A stretch of 64,000 bases of DNA from Berghia stephanieae (GCA_034508935.3 CM067445.1:75746695-75810694); one strand, 5' to 3'; positions 12,350 through 24,115 are shown, counted from the stretch's first letter. Made by a program: numbers and translations. Notes: generated by a model not told the origin, from the letters alone.

Positions 12350-13549
12350 CTATCGTTTTTTTTAAAGACATGACAACATGACATGGCATGACATATAACA
12401 CTGAAGCATTAAAAAGGCAGTTTGAACTCCTTTGCTATCTGGTTAAGTCTACTAATTGATAAGAGCTGAAATAAAAAATACCATTGCGCCAAGGAAACCA
12501 ATGTACTTTATACTTTTCTATTTTAAAAATTTCCTCAGAATATTTTGTTTATATTCTCAACAATCGATGTTTTAAAAAAAAATTTCTTCATATTTAATTT
12601 ATTTTCCATTCAGATTTCTCTTAAATGCCATTCCTAATTTGAAGAATCATGTGTGGAAAACTAAAAATGATAAAGTAGAATACAAAGAAAAATAAAGGAA
12701 GAGTCTATAATCGAGAATTATTTTTTCATCCAATTCACGATAAACCAAAAACCCAAATAGATACTTGTCTACAAGAACCCAACAATACTTTTCAGTGAAC
12801 AGATTTTGATGAAGAAAAGAGCTCCCAATTTCCTAGAGATCTTTGGAGAATTATGTATGGTGTCAATTGAATAGACTATATTATTGTAGGCATCCCATTT
12901 GTCTTCCAATTTAAATCCAAAGCACGTCAGAGAGAGCCTTGGGCTCAATTCCCTCTACAGGATTTAATTGGCTATAATCTGCGATCCAGTCTGGTACGGC
13001 TGATTTATTAGAGGACAAGACACTGCTCTTCATTTTGTATCTTAGTCATGAACTGATTATGATGAGCGAGGCAGGCCGTGGACTTAGTCGTGACCATCTT
13101 AGAATGAAGCGGAAGAAAAATTTGTTGTTTACTTCGCGCCCCCCCCCCCCCCCCCCACAAGAACGTTCTTATCACGCAGGAAGCTGTCTGATGAAGAGAA
13201 TATATATATATATAATATTAACTGAAAACAGCATGACCAGAAATAACTGCTAATCTGCGTTATTCACTTGGACAAACGGATACCACAGAGGCCTTATAAA
13301 GCGTTTAATTAACACGCAAAATAATGCGTTTTGAATATTGTTGATATCCAGAATTAGCCTAGCGAGTCATTTTTTTCCGTTTTCACTAAGAATTTCATTG
13401 ATCGCGAGTTCATCTCGGTGAAATGATATTATTTGGATAGAGAATACATTGAATTAGCAGCTGGAATTTTTCTTATAATATATTAAATGGCGTAATATAT
13501 ATACTCGTGATGCCTTTGAAGTTCTAAAGTCTGGAATATGATTGGTTAT

Positions 13550-13618
<69 letters not shown>

Positions 13619-13937
13619 GTAGAATGATATATAGTAAACATTTGAATTAGCAGCTGGAGTTTTTCTTATATATTAAATGGTGTGATCAAGTGATCTACGT
13701 TACTCTACGAGTAGGTCAAAAACAGAAAAGAATTAGGTTTGAATTAATTTTAGTCCTTCCCCCGGGGGTGTAATTATCAACTATTACACCGATTAGTTGA
13801 GTCCCATGGCTTTAAGAATCTCTTTATCTATTCAAATTAGCTCTTCATCTGACATAATTCTTTAGGATATCAATACCCAATTCTCCTTGAGTGGAGAATA
13901 TTTTTTTTATAATATTGTTGTCATAATATAACCAGTA
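12350..13937 (+). other. Right-hand flank, copy 3
   Basis: Nearly identical to 5391-6981, including the poly-C tract (about 13139-13156), the TA tract (about 13552-13604) and the GAATTAGCAGCTGGA direct repeats. No gene was recognised. It ends at the same AGTAGTCC junction as flank copy 1. Confidence 0.85.
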
Positions 13938-15348
13938 GTCCAGAGTTAATTTGTGACATCTCAACTGGCTACCCAAGACCTATCGTTCCTACCGACTTCA
14001 GAAGACCGGTTTTCGAAATTATTCATAATATGAGTCATCCTGGAGTTAAGGCCACAGTCAGACTTATCAGCAAGAAGTTATCTGGCATGGTCTTAAGAAA
14101 GAAGTGTCAGCATGGGTTAAGCAATGTCACAACTGCCAATCTTCGAAAATTCAAAAACATATACGAGCACCGTTAGAAACATTCCATGTCCCAGGAAAGC
14201 GATTCTCACATATAAACATTGACCTCGTTGGACCATTACCTCAGTCAAGGGGGTTCACCCATCTCCTTACTATAATTGACAGGAACACCCGATGGCCTGA
14301 GGCAATACCGTTACAAACCACAACAACAGAAGAATGTGCAAAAGCCCTGATCTCCAATTGGATCTCGCGGTTTGGTATTCCTGTTGATATAACTTCTGAC
14401 AGGGGCTCACAATTTACATCCACGCTATGGAAACAGATGGCCAGTCAACTTGGTGTGCAGATTCATCACACAACTGCGTATCACCCTCAGTCCAACGGCA
14501 TGATTGAACGGTTTCATCGGTCCTTGAAATCATCCCTCAAAGCTCGTCTAATAACTCCAAATTGGGTGGATGAGCTACCTTGGGTTCTGCTTGGTTTAAG
14601 AACTGCACCTAAGGATGATATCGGTCATTCTTCAGCTGAATTAGTATACGGAGAACCTTTAACAATCCCTGGAGAGTTTATACCTGACCATCCTTCAGAC
14701 TTCCACGCTAAAGACTTTTTGGCAACCTTTCGGCAAAACGTGTCCCTTCATTCACCACGGCCAACACATCATCACGGCTATCATCAAACAAATTTACCCA
14801 AGAACTTGATGTCAGCGAAATATGTTTACATCCGTGTTGACACCCACCGAGGACCCCTTCAGAAGCCGTATACAGGTCCCTATGTTGTCATAACCCCTGG
14901 AGATAAACAATTCCTGATCGATGTTGGTGGCAAAGCAGAACGGATTTCGATCGACCGACTTAAAGCTGCATTTGTCGATTCTACGCAACCAGTTTCCCTT
15001 GCCACCCCACCTCGTCGTGGACGCCCACCGAATACGAACAGAAACATACAAAACTCCCGTACTGCTTCTGATGATACTAACGTAGTGCCTACTAAGAAGC
15101 TATCTCGCTCAGGACGTACCATTAAACGACCTCGGTACTACAAAGATGACTAGTCCGTGTTTGGGGGGGCATGTGTGGCGATCTCCGTTTCCTACGAACT
15201 ACGAAGACTTACCACATACTGCTGACTGCAAGACTACTCTACACGTCAGATCAGACAAAAACGTAAACACGAGAGAACTCATTAAATTTATAAAATTCAC
15301 TACACATTGCTTTCATTGTTTGTTGTTTCCAGTAAAGTAGATGCTACA
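13938..15348 (+). mobile_element. Partial Gypsy copy D (integrase to 3' LTR)
   Basis: Same left breakpoint as copy B, followed by the integrase region and a 3' LTR at 15174-15348. It is nearly identical to copies A-C. It lacks a 5' LTR, gag, protease and reverse transcriptase. Incomplete. Confidence 0.9.
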
Positions 15349-16567
15349 CTATCGTTTTTTTTAAAGACATGACAACATGACATGGCATGACATATAACAC
15401 TGAAGCATTAAAAAGGCAGTTTGAACTCCTTTGCTATCTGGTTAAGTCTACTAATTGATAAGAGCTGAAATAAAAAATACCATTGCGCCAAGGAAACCAA
15501 TGTACTTTATACTTTTCTATTTTAAAAATTTCCTCAGAATATTTTGTTTATATTCTCAACAATCGATGTTTTAAAAAAAAATTTCTTCATATTTAATTTA
15601 TTTTCCATTCAGATTTCTCTTAAATGCCATTCCTAATTTGAAGAATCATGTGTGGAAAACTAAAAATGATAAAGTAGAATACAAAGAAAAATAAAGGAAG
15701 AGTCTATAATCGAGAATTATTTTTTCATCCAATTCACGATAAACCAAAAACCCAAATAGATACTAGTCTACAAGAACCCAACAATACTTTTCAGTGAACA
15801 GATTTTGATGAAGAAAAGAGCTCCCAATTTCCTAGAGATCTTTGGAGAATTATGTATGGTGTCAATTGAATAGACTATATTATTGTAGGCATCCCATTTG
15901 TCTTCCAATTTAAATCCAAAGCACGTCAGAGAGAGCCTTGGGCTCAATTCCCTCTACAGGATTTAATTGGCTATAATCTGCGATCCAGTCTGGTACGGCT
16001 GATTTATTAGAGGACAAGACACTGCTCTTCATTTTGTATCTTAGTCATGAACTGATTATGATGAGCGAGGCAGGCCGTGGACTTAGTCGTGACCATCTTA
16101 GAATGAAGCGGAAGAAAAATTTGTTGTTTACTTCGCGCCCCCCCCCCCCCCCCCACAAGAACGTTCTTATCACGCAGGAAGCTGTCTGATGAAGAGAATA
16201 TATTATATATATATATATATATATTAATATATTATTATAATACTGAAACAGCTGACCAGAAATAACTGCTAATCTGCGTTGTTCACTTGGACAAACGGAT
16301 ACCACAGAGGCCTTATAAAGCGTTTAATTAACACGCAAAATAATGCGTTTTGAATATTGTTGATATCCAGAATTAGCCTAGCGAGTCATTTTTTCCGTTT
16401 TCACTAAGAATTTCATTGATCGCGAGTTCATCTCGGTGAAATGATATTATTTGGATAGAGAATACATTGAATTAGCAGCTGGAATTTTTCTTATAATATA
16501 TTAAATGGCGTAATATATATACTCGTGATGCCTTTGAAGTTCTAAAGTCTGGTATATGATTGGTTAT

Positions 16568-16644
<77 letters not shown>

Positions 16645-16971
16645 GTAGAATGATATATAGTAAACATTTGAATTAGCAGCGGAGTTTTTCTTATATATTA
16701 AATGGTGTGATCAAGTGATCTACGTTACTCTACGAGTAGGTCAAAAACAGAAAAGAATTAGGTTTGAATTAATTTTAGTCCTTCCCCCGGGGGTGTAATT
16801 ATCAACTATTACACCGATTAGTTGAGTCCCATGGCTTTAAGAATCTCTTTATCTATTCAAATTAGCTCTTCATCTGACATAATTCTTTAGGATATCAATA
16901 CCCAATTCTCCTTGAGTGGAGAATATTTTTTTATAATATTGTTGTCATAATATAACCAGTAGTCTGAAGAA
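15349..16971 (+). other. Right-hand flank, copy 4, running into unique DNA
   Basis: Matches flank copies 1 and 3 except for TA-tract length. After AGTAGTC near 16974 it continues into sequence not seen elsewhere in the window, so this is probably the original, unrearranged right edge of the duplication. No gene was recognised. Confidence 0.85.
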
Positions 16972-17292
16972 ATGATCACGTTAAAAAAGAGTATACGTTT
17001 TGTTAAGTCTAGAAAAGAAATCTAGTATTCCTCTCTTCCTTGATTTGATTATCAAAGGTAGTTAAAAGCAAATCGTTAAAGAATTTATTGATCGTTTCGT
17101 GATAACAATTGGTAACTATCTTTCTTATCCCGACATTGATATAAACTCATTCTTACATATATATATATATCAATAATATTAATTGGGGTGAATCTTTATT
17201 CATATGATAGATACAGTAATAACCGCATATCAAAACATCTTAGTGATGCCTTTGAAGTTCTAAAGTCTGTTATGGTATACGATAGGTTATGG

Positions 17293-17293
<1 letters not shown>

Positions 17294-17357
<64 letters not shown>
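17294..17357. repeat. (TA)n microsatellite
   Basis: About 32 TA units without interruption. Frames across it encode only Ile-Tyr repeats. Confidence 0.95.
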
Positions 17358-17360
<3 letters not shown>

Positions 17361-18617
17361 CAATTTTGCTCTAGGTCACTATCTGTCTGTGCATCCCAAG
17401 TTAGTTTCAGACATCATTTTACTTGATTAGATGGCTTTCATGAAAAGGAAAAGAATTAGTTAATTTATTTTGTATCATCTGCCCTTTAATTCACATTGAA
17501 ATGTTACGTTTTCAATAGAAAAGGGAAACTCTTAAATCAAGATAAGATAATGTAATATATGATTAAATATGCTTTAATTTTTTTCCTTTTAAAGACCTTT
17601 ATATAAATTATGATATTATTAATGGATATATCGTTGCTTTTATAAAATATTTTCTTCTTGTTATAATTCTTCTTGTTATCAAACCCTCGCATTTCAATTC
17701 AAAATTTCTATTTCGGATATCCTTCATTTTCTGTAAGCATCAATCATTCTTTTCGCCATTCCTTTCATGTCATAAATGGAATTAGTAAGCTAAGTTTTAC
17801 CGGACTTAAATCATTAATACCGGTTGTTGATTTTGGCCAAAATTAAGGGAGTATTGTTTATAAAGATATCTATCGAATTCTATTGGAGTTAGTGACACAT
17901 GAAATACCTCGATAAAGACTTGGTTCAGCTAGTAATCGAATACACATTATTCCACCCCTCTCATTGGAAAACCCTATCATTTCTTAGTAAATACGTAATC
18001 GTTTAATAATGCTTTGAGCGCGTTGAATAAACAATTTATTCAACTATTTGAGAATATTTTCGCATATTATATTGGTGTGAGTAACACAAGCTCTTAGTGT
18101 TTTTGGGCACGATAAAAATAACTCGTTTAATAAATACAAAGAAATGAAAGAATCGTATAATTATCATCTAATAACGCATACGCAAGTCTAACTTTAAATT
18201 GCGTTTCGTTTGTATTCCGGTGAGGATTTTTGAATTACCAACAAGAAAATTTGGAACACTCCACGTGCCAACTTGTCTTACGAAACTTCCTGTCAACGAA
18301 AAAATTATATCATCCAAATCTTATTTCATCAGTGTAAAATATGCCCACGAACACCTTTTAAAGTTTCTATAACGATTTCAAAACGTAATAGACTTTTTTC
18401 CATGTCTTCTTAAAATACCCTTTAAACGCTCCTTGTTTTATCATCACGTGATCTTACGTTCATTAGTAGAAGATTTAGCAATCGTACAGGCCTGTTTAGA
18501 AATGTGATTTGAAATAATTTGTTGCACCTGATTTAAAAATGACGATAGCATGTACACCTCAGAAATTAGTGATTAACTCTGAAGGGCGTTTGTTTAATTT
18601 TGTTTATTGGGGAAGAA

Positions 18618-18634
18618 TGTGCCTGTATGTGTAT

Positions 18635-18675
<41 letters not shown>

Positions 18676-18716
18676 CGGGTGTATGGGTGGATGGGTGGGT
18701 GGGGGGGGGGGGGGGG
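18618..18716. repeat. (GT)n followed by poly-G tract
   Basis: TATGTGTATG and a (GT)n run grade into GGGTGGATGGGT and a final G run. On the plus strand this is strongly G-rich and could form a quadruplex. Confidence 0.9.
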
Positions 18717-18840
18717 TGATCAATATGCAAGAGCTTTGAAACGGCGTATCGGCTAAAAATGTGAGTTTTTCCATTTATATGGGCTCTAATCTAAATCATC
18801 GAGCATCTATTAGAAACTTCAAGACTAGGTACCTACCAAC

Positions 18841-18876
18841 TAATATATATAATATATAATATATATAATCTATACC

Positions 18877-18933
<57 letters not shown>
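18841..18933. repeat. (TA)n microsatellite, partly interrupted
   Basis: Short AATATATA variants on the left, followed by a pure TA run of about 55 bases. Confidence 0.92.
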
Positions 18934-18935
<2 letters not shown>

Positions 18936-19410
18936 CTATATCCTTGCAAAGTTCAAATTATATATGATATGATTTAATTCGTGCCAAAATGTTTTCCAAG
19001 CCCTCCTTGATTCAATCAGTCCCTAGGTGTCAGTGCAATGCGTCATTGCATGGGCCATTTCGCCCACACCAGGTTTTCCTTTTTAAGTCAATAGCCTGAA
19101 ATAAGTGCCGAATGTCTCCTGTGGAGGAAGTGTAAACATCCCAAAAGCCATTGGAGAATACACAACGAATGATTCAGATTTACTTGATTGGAATCGATTT
19201 ATAAATCATTTTAACTACCTTTTTAATCATTCGAGGATCTCTTATTGCTCAAAGAAAATCATACAGAAACTGTGGAGATATATAAAACATAAATATTCCT
19301 ATTAATTAGATATTTGAGACAGTTTAAGTGAATCAATAACTTAACTAAAAGACAATATTGAATACACGCACACTAAATTCCATACACACATGCATTCACA
19401 AACAGATTTC

Positions 19411-19445
<35 letters not shown>

Positions 19446-19468
19446 ATATATATATTATATATTATATA
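19411..19468. repeat. (TA)n microsatellite upstream of the neuropeptide exon
   Basis: TA runs broken by a few TTA steps, about 240 bases before the splice acceptor. Confidence 0.92.
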
Positions 19469-19681
19469 CACGATATACAACTTTGTATATTTACGATATA
19501 CATATAACTATGTGATAAAACAAGAGAATCCTTAGCTATTCATCAAACCTTGTAATTATCATTTTGGGATTCGAATCATTATATTTCGCCTTTCATTTAT
19601 GCTATTTTAAAAGGCTAATCATTTGTTATAAGTATTGTCTTTGCATTAGTTAGAATTCTATCTCAAATAACATCCTTATAC

Positions 19682-19705
19682 GTTTTTGCATCTTTTTTTC
19701 ACCAG
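19682..19705 (+). other. Splice acceptor of the terminal neuropeptide exon
   Basis: A pyrimidine-rich tract ending TCTTTTTTTCACCAG precedes AGCAACACAGATGC. The coding frame of the peptide array is open through the first base after this AG, with no in-frame ATG at the exon start, which supports a 3' splice site rather than a start codon. An alternative AG lies two bases further on. Confidence 0.75.
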
Positions 19706-20968
19706 AGCAACACAGATGCAGAAATACAGCCAGTAAAGAGATCTGCAGAGGACGACAAACGTTCCTATGATCCAATCAGTGGTGCACATGGTCTTCAGGG
19801 ATTTGTAAAAAAGGGTTATGATCCAATATCAGGAGCCCACGGTCTTCAAGGATTTGTTAAAAAAGGTTATGATCCAATCTCGGGCACCCATGGGCTAGAC
19901 GGGTTTGTGAAAAGGCGACTGGATACGATCTCAGGACCTCACGGTCTTAATGGTTTCATCAAACGTGGTTATGATCCCATTTCCGGGGCTCACGGTCTTC
20001 AGGGTTTTGTGAAAAAAGGACTGGATACAATTTCAGGACCCCATGGTTTAGAAGGTCTCACTAAACGCGGTTATGATCCGATTACTGGTGCTCATGGTCT
20101 ACAGGGATTCGTCAAACGTGGATACGATCCAATCTCGGGAGCCCATGGACTAAATGGCTTCATTAAACGCGGTTATGATCCAATCAGCGGTGCTCATGGT
20201 CTACAAGGATTTATCAAAAAGGGCTATGATCCAATCTCAGGAGCCCATGGTCTACAAGGATTCGTCAAGCGTGGTTATGACCCAATCTCAGGAGCCCATG
20301 GTCTACAAGGATTTATCAAAAAGGGCTATGATCCAATCTCAGGAGCCCATGGTCTGCAAGGATTCGTCAAACGTGGTTATGACCCAATCACTGGTGCTCA
20401 TGGTCTGCAAGGATTCGTCAAGCGTGGTTATGACCCAATCTCAGGAGCCCATGGTCTACAAGGATTTATCAAAAAGGGCTATGATCCAATCTCAGGAGCC
20501 CATGGTCTGCAAGGATTCGTCAAGCGTGGTTATGACCCAATCTCAGGAGCCCATGGTCTACAAGGATTTGTTAAAAAAGGTTATGACCCAATCTCAGGAG
20601 CCCATGGACTAAATGGTTTTATTAAGCGCGGTTACGACCCAATCACCGGTGCTCATGGTCTACAAGGATTTGTTAAAAAGGGTTATGACCCAATCTCAGG
20701 AGCACACGGACTAAATGGTTTCATTAAGCGTGGTTACGATCCAATCTCGGGGGCTCATGGACTTCAAGGGTTTGTTAAAAAGGGTTACGATCCAATCTCA
20801 GGGGCTCATGGTCTACAAGGATTTGTTAAGAAGGGTTATGATCCAATCTCGGGAGCTCATGGGCTTCAAGGGTTCGTAAAGCGTGGCTATGATCCAATCA
20901 GTGGCGCCCATGGACTTCAAGGTTTTGTCAAACGGGATGCGGAAATCACTGACGATGATAGCGAATAG
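19706..20968 (+). CDS. Pedal-peptide-like neuropeptide precursor, terminal exon
   Basis: The exon encodes a short acidic lead (SNTDAEIQPVKRSAEDDKR), then 23 tandem units of 15 residues, each followed by KR or KK, then DAEITDDDSE and a stop. The dominant unit is GYDPISGAHGLQGFV. Aplysia pedal peptide, PLDSVYGTHGMSGFA, has the same length and shares D3, G7, H9, G10, G13 and F14, which places this in the pedal peptide/orcokinin-type family. Known members act on foot muscle and cilia. Cleavage at dibasic pairs by prohormone convertases would release the peptides. No Gly precedes the dibasic sites, so they should not be amidated. The frame is open from the acceptor. The GTG at 19907 is an internal valine, not a start. 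The signal peptide must lie on an upstream exon that was not identified. The copy number is high for a neuropeptide precursor. Confidence 0.9.
   Translation, partial: SNTDAEIQPVKRSAEDDKRSYDPISGAHGLQGFVKKGYDPISGAHGLQGFVKKGYDPISGTHGLDGFVKRRLDTISGPHGLNGFIKRGYDPISGAHGLQGFVKKGLDTISGPHGLEGLTKRGYDPITGAHGLQGFVKRGYDPISGAHGLNGFIKRGYDPISGAHGLQGFIKKGYDPISGAHGLQGFVKRGYDPISGAHGLQGFIKKGYDPISGAHGLQGFVKRGYDPITGAHGLQGFVKRGYDPISGAHGLQGFIKKGYDPISGAHGLQGFVKRGYDPISGAHGLQGFVKKGYDPISGAHGLNGFIKRGYDPITGAHGLQGFVKKGYDPISGAHGLNGFIKRGYDPISGAHGLQGFVKKGYDPISGAHGLQGFVKKGYDPISGAHGLQGFVKRGYDPISGAHGLQGFVKRDAEITDDDSE
19763..20935 (+). repeat. 51-bp coding tandem array, 23 copies
   Basis: Each 51-bp unit is one peptide plus one dibasic site, and 23 units fill the interval exactly. 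Units 4 and 6 are the most divergent (RLDTISGPHGLNGFI and GLDTISGPHGLEGLT). Units from about 7 onward are much more uniform, with only S/T, Q/N and V/I changes, which suggests recent expansion or gene conversion of the 3' part. Confidence 0.95.
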
Positions 20969-21526
20969 ACAATAAATAGTTAGCAGCTTTTGAATGAGTC
21001 TGTTTGTAAATTTTGGGAGATAGTAAAATGGTTGCTTTGTTTAATGAGCCCTGTTTGAGTAAACAAATAACTCGAAATCACAGGCGACAATCAGATTTTA
21101 AAGCAAAAAATGTCTGTTTGAAATATCTTTTAAGTTCTTAACATTTCATTTAAATTCTTTAAGATGAAATGTGGAACATAAAGAACACTTCTAAATTAAG
21201 AATTGAGAGAAAACTGATCTTAATATGAACAAAGGCATGTATGTGTATACATATTTTCGTTGTATGAAAACAATGCATACATAGTTCACATGCACCTACT
21301 GCCATAATACACACACACCTACCACTCTATGATTTTTGTTACATGTTTAAGTTTGTATTCTTCCGCTGAAATTGTATTTTTGTTTTAAAGCAAAATGCCA
21401 CAGAGTAATAAGACACCAGATATAACCTCGCTATTTATGCCAATATCATGAAACATCTTTTTTAAACTTTTAAATGCAATTATAAGAATGGTTAAGCTAT
21501 ACACACTTTATATACACATGTATTGT

Positions 21527-21589
<63 letters not shown>

Positions 21590-22111
21590 AGCACACTACA
21601 CTTTAGCATAAGATGCTACTCGAAATGGCACCCCTCCACACCCGTTTCACTTTTTAGGATCATAAACTATATGAATTCCTGAATCCCCGTCGATGACAAT
21701 AACAAAGCAATATGATGTTAATGAACGTTCGGATTTGATGATTTATTTTCTCTCAGTTTTGTTTATATTGTAAAGAAAGGCATTAACCGAGGAACATAAT
21801 TTAAATATCTATAGTTCATTGTTTTTGTAAAGAAATATTTTCAATTAGTTTTTGCAATCGAGGTTTTAGTTGAATTACAATATTACTCACTAAATTTATA
21901 ATAATGGTTTGCTCTGATCTTATCATACTCGTCACTTATGACCCTCGAAGACTAATGTTATATTTAGATATGCATCATCTTGTATATCAATACTTCATCA
22001 TAATTACGTTATGTTCAATTTAAAGCGGGCTAGAATTTTAAGATCTAAAGATTTAAAGACATACATGTTATTTCCTGAAGTATAGAATAAACTTTTCAAT
22101 TTTTGAATAAA
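20969..22111 (+). other. Probable 3' UTR and flank of the neuropeptide gene
   Basis: Non-coding after the TAG at 20966-20968. AATAAA occurs right after the stop (20971-20976) and again at 22086-22091 and 22106-22111. The last two are the better poly(A) signal candidates if the 3' UTR is about 1.1 kb. A (TA)n tract lies inside. The transcript end cannot be fixed from sequence alone. Confidence 0.5.
21530..21587. repeat. (TA)n microsatellite
   Basis: A pure TA run of about 55 bases in the presumed 3' UTR or flank. Confidence 0.92.
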
Positions 22112-22700
22112 TAGTATTTTTTTAAAATATATGAGACATTTTATTTGTATTAGCATTATACTGTGAACATTTTATTGCTTATATCAAATTAGCCGTGTAT
22201 GAATAGACTTACAATTCAGTGACCGAAAACAGATTGAAAGACATGGGAAAAGACCTAGATAGGCCCAACCTGACTAGAATGATTAACATTCTTAGTGTTC
22301 AATAAATATTTAGTTAAAATTGAAATTCCATTTAAAGATATCGGATTTGTTTTGTTTTTTGCCGTCAGAACAGATATATTCCGTTTAACCTTTCTATTCC
22401 AAAGCTGTTTTTTTTTATTAATCTCTCACTCAAAGTAAATATCACTGGCGATTGGTTTAACTTTATAGTGTCTTTTGAAAAATAACGGGAATTGTGTATG
22501 TTGTAATTTTTAAAATAGTAATAATAGTATAAAGAGCACCGGATTTCCTTTATATTATTAAAAAATAGTTTGTTATATTTTCTATTTACCAAGAGAAATA
22601 CGACCACCATAACATTAACATTGGTACTAATTTATAGGATAATTGTTGCAAGGTGTATTTTACTCCAAAGTGCACCGTCAGACATCCCAGAAAAGAATAC

Positions 22701-22767
<67 letters not shown>

Positions 22768-23419
22768 TATATATATATATTATTTGATAACGATAGCATA
22801 AACTGCGGTCTTTTCTAAAATGACCAAATGTTCTATATATACAAAAAAGCAAGCCAAATTTAAATTTATTCACAATACACTTTACTTTGTTGTTTTTACA
22901 GATGTGATTCAAAACTGAGCTTTCATGTCTAAACACGCCGATACTTATATATCTGGATTTTTTCTTATTTAAAAAGTCACTGTTACCCTCTTTAAAATAT
23001 TTTTGAGTTCACTAGCATGTGTTTGCAAGCTTTTTATTTATCAGTACAATCAGTAAATCTACTTTACTTATAGAAATTGTATTCTATTTACTTAAAACTT
23101 TCTTTACTTCATCATGAAGACCGATGACTTTAAAAAACAAAATATATTATTAAAATTCATAAAATAAACTTGTGAAGAAAACATACGAAAACAGATTATT
23201 AATTCATTAAAAGTTTGCCTTGGATGACAAATGATTTAATATTATTCTTTTTTTTGTATCATATCAATGATAATGTTGTTTGCTTTTTGTATTTGGTTAA
23301 TTGCTTTTGAAATAATCATCATTTTGTTACAGAAAGGACATAAAAGAGACTTGGAGATTGATAAAAAAAGACAATTGTGTTTTATTCAATTCATAATTTA
23401 TTCGGAGGTGACAATTAAA
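22112..23419. other. AT-rich intergenic DNA
   Basis: No gene was recognised. It contains the TA tract at 22703-22782, and open frames there are Tyr-Ile repeats only. Confidence 0.65.
22703..22782. repeat. (TA)n microsatellite
   Basis: About 80 bases of TA with one GC interruption near 22765. Confidence 0.93.
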
Positions 23420-23700
23420 CATTTAGTAAGGCTGATTGTGGGTTCCAATAACTGGGCTGAAAAAGAAATAATTTTAAACGCAAGGGACAAATATCGAGCC
23501 CTGGTACTGTCGGGATATAATTGTTCTAACCCTAGTGCCCACCTGTCAGGGATTGGCTAGCTTGGTCTGTTAGAGATGATGGAAACTGTTTTGCGAGAGA
23601 AAAATGTCCTACCTATTGGATGGTAAGCAATTGTTAATGTCTATTTCCCGCTAAAGAAACGACTGCATGAGCTTTATGGCTCTGCATGTATATTTTTTCC
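23420..23700 (+). repeat. SINE-like repeat fragment (tail shared with 49955-50195)
   Basis: The right half, from TTGCGAGAGA through GCAATTGTTAATGTC and CGCTAAAGAAACGACTGCATGA, aligns with the segment at about 50085-50190 (TTGCGATAGA ... GCAATTGCTGTTGTCC ... CGCTATAGAAACCGG). Two diverged copies with the same order point to an old retroposon family. No coding capacity. Confidence 0.55.
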
Positions 23701-23809
23701 TAACATGAATAAAAAAGGCCCGAGTAACCCAGAATATTTTACAAATTTTCCTCTACTAAATGCTTATTTGTCATTTATGGGTGAATTCACCATACGAAAT
23801 GTGTTTCGG

Positions 23810-24022
23810 TGTGGTGGTAGTGGTGGGGGTGGTGGTGGTGGTGGCGGTGATAATGATGGTGGTGGTGGTGGTGGCGGTGGTGATGGTAGTCGTGGTGGTG
23901 GTGGCGGTGGTGATGGTGGTGGTGGTGATGGTAGTGGTGGTGGTGGTGGCGGTCGTGAGGTAGTCGTGGTGGTGGTGGTGGTGGTGGTGGTGGTGATGAT
24001 GATGATAATGATGGTGATAATG

Positions 24023-24112
<90 letters not shown>
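23810..24112. repeat. Compound GGT / GAT / ATT trinucleotide repeat
   Basis: About 190 bases of GGT-rich repeats with GGC, GAT and CGT variants change through GATGAT into about 90 bases of pure ATT. Long open frames on both strands (poly-Gly/Val/Ile, or poly-Asn/His/Thr) are products of the repeat. Confidence 0.95.

Positions 24113-24115
<3 letters not shown>

Larger units (their letters stand above)
16972..19681. other. Unique non-coding DNA upstream of the neuropeptide exon
   Basis: AT-rich sequence with several microsatellites and no convincing exon. A piece near 17241-17300 (GATGCCTTTGAAGTTCTAAA) repeats a segment of the upstream flank (near 6550). A signal-peptide exon for the downstream gene was looked for and not found. 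The stretch is probably intron or 5' flank of that gene. Confidence 0.6.

Noticed and set aside
6982-15348. Copies B, C and D as independent Gypsy insertions
   Set aside because: They lack 5' LTRs and own target duplications and share the right flank of copy A, so they are duplication or assembly products.
20154-20612. A second repetitive protein in another frame of the neuropeptide exon
   Set aside because: It is the shadow of the 51-bp array and has no signal peptide or dibasic structure.
19763-20935. CRISPR-like array because of regular 51-bp repeats
   Set aside because: The repeats are contiguous coding units without variable spacers, in animal DNA.
19907-20968. A start codon for the neuropeptide gene at 19907
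   Set aside because: The codon is GTG in the middle of a peptide unit. The frame is open and repeat-filled upstream to the splice acceptor at 19705.
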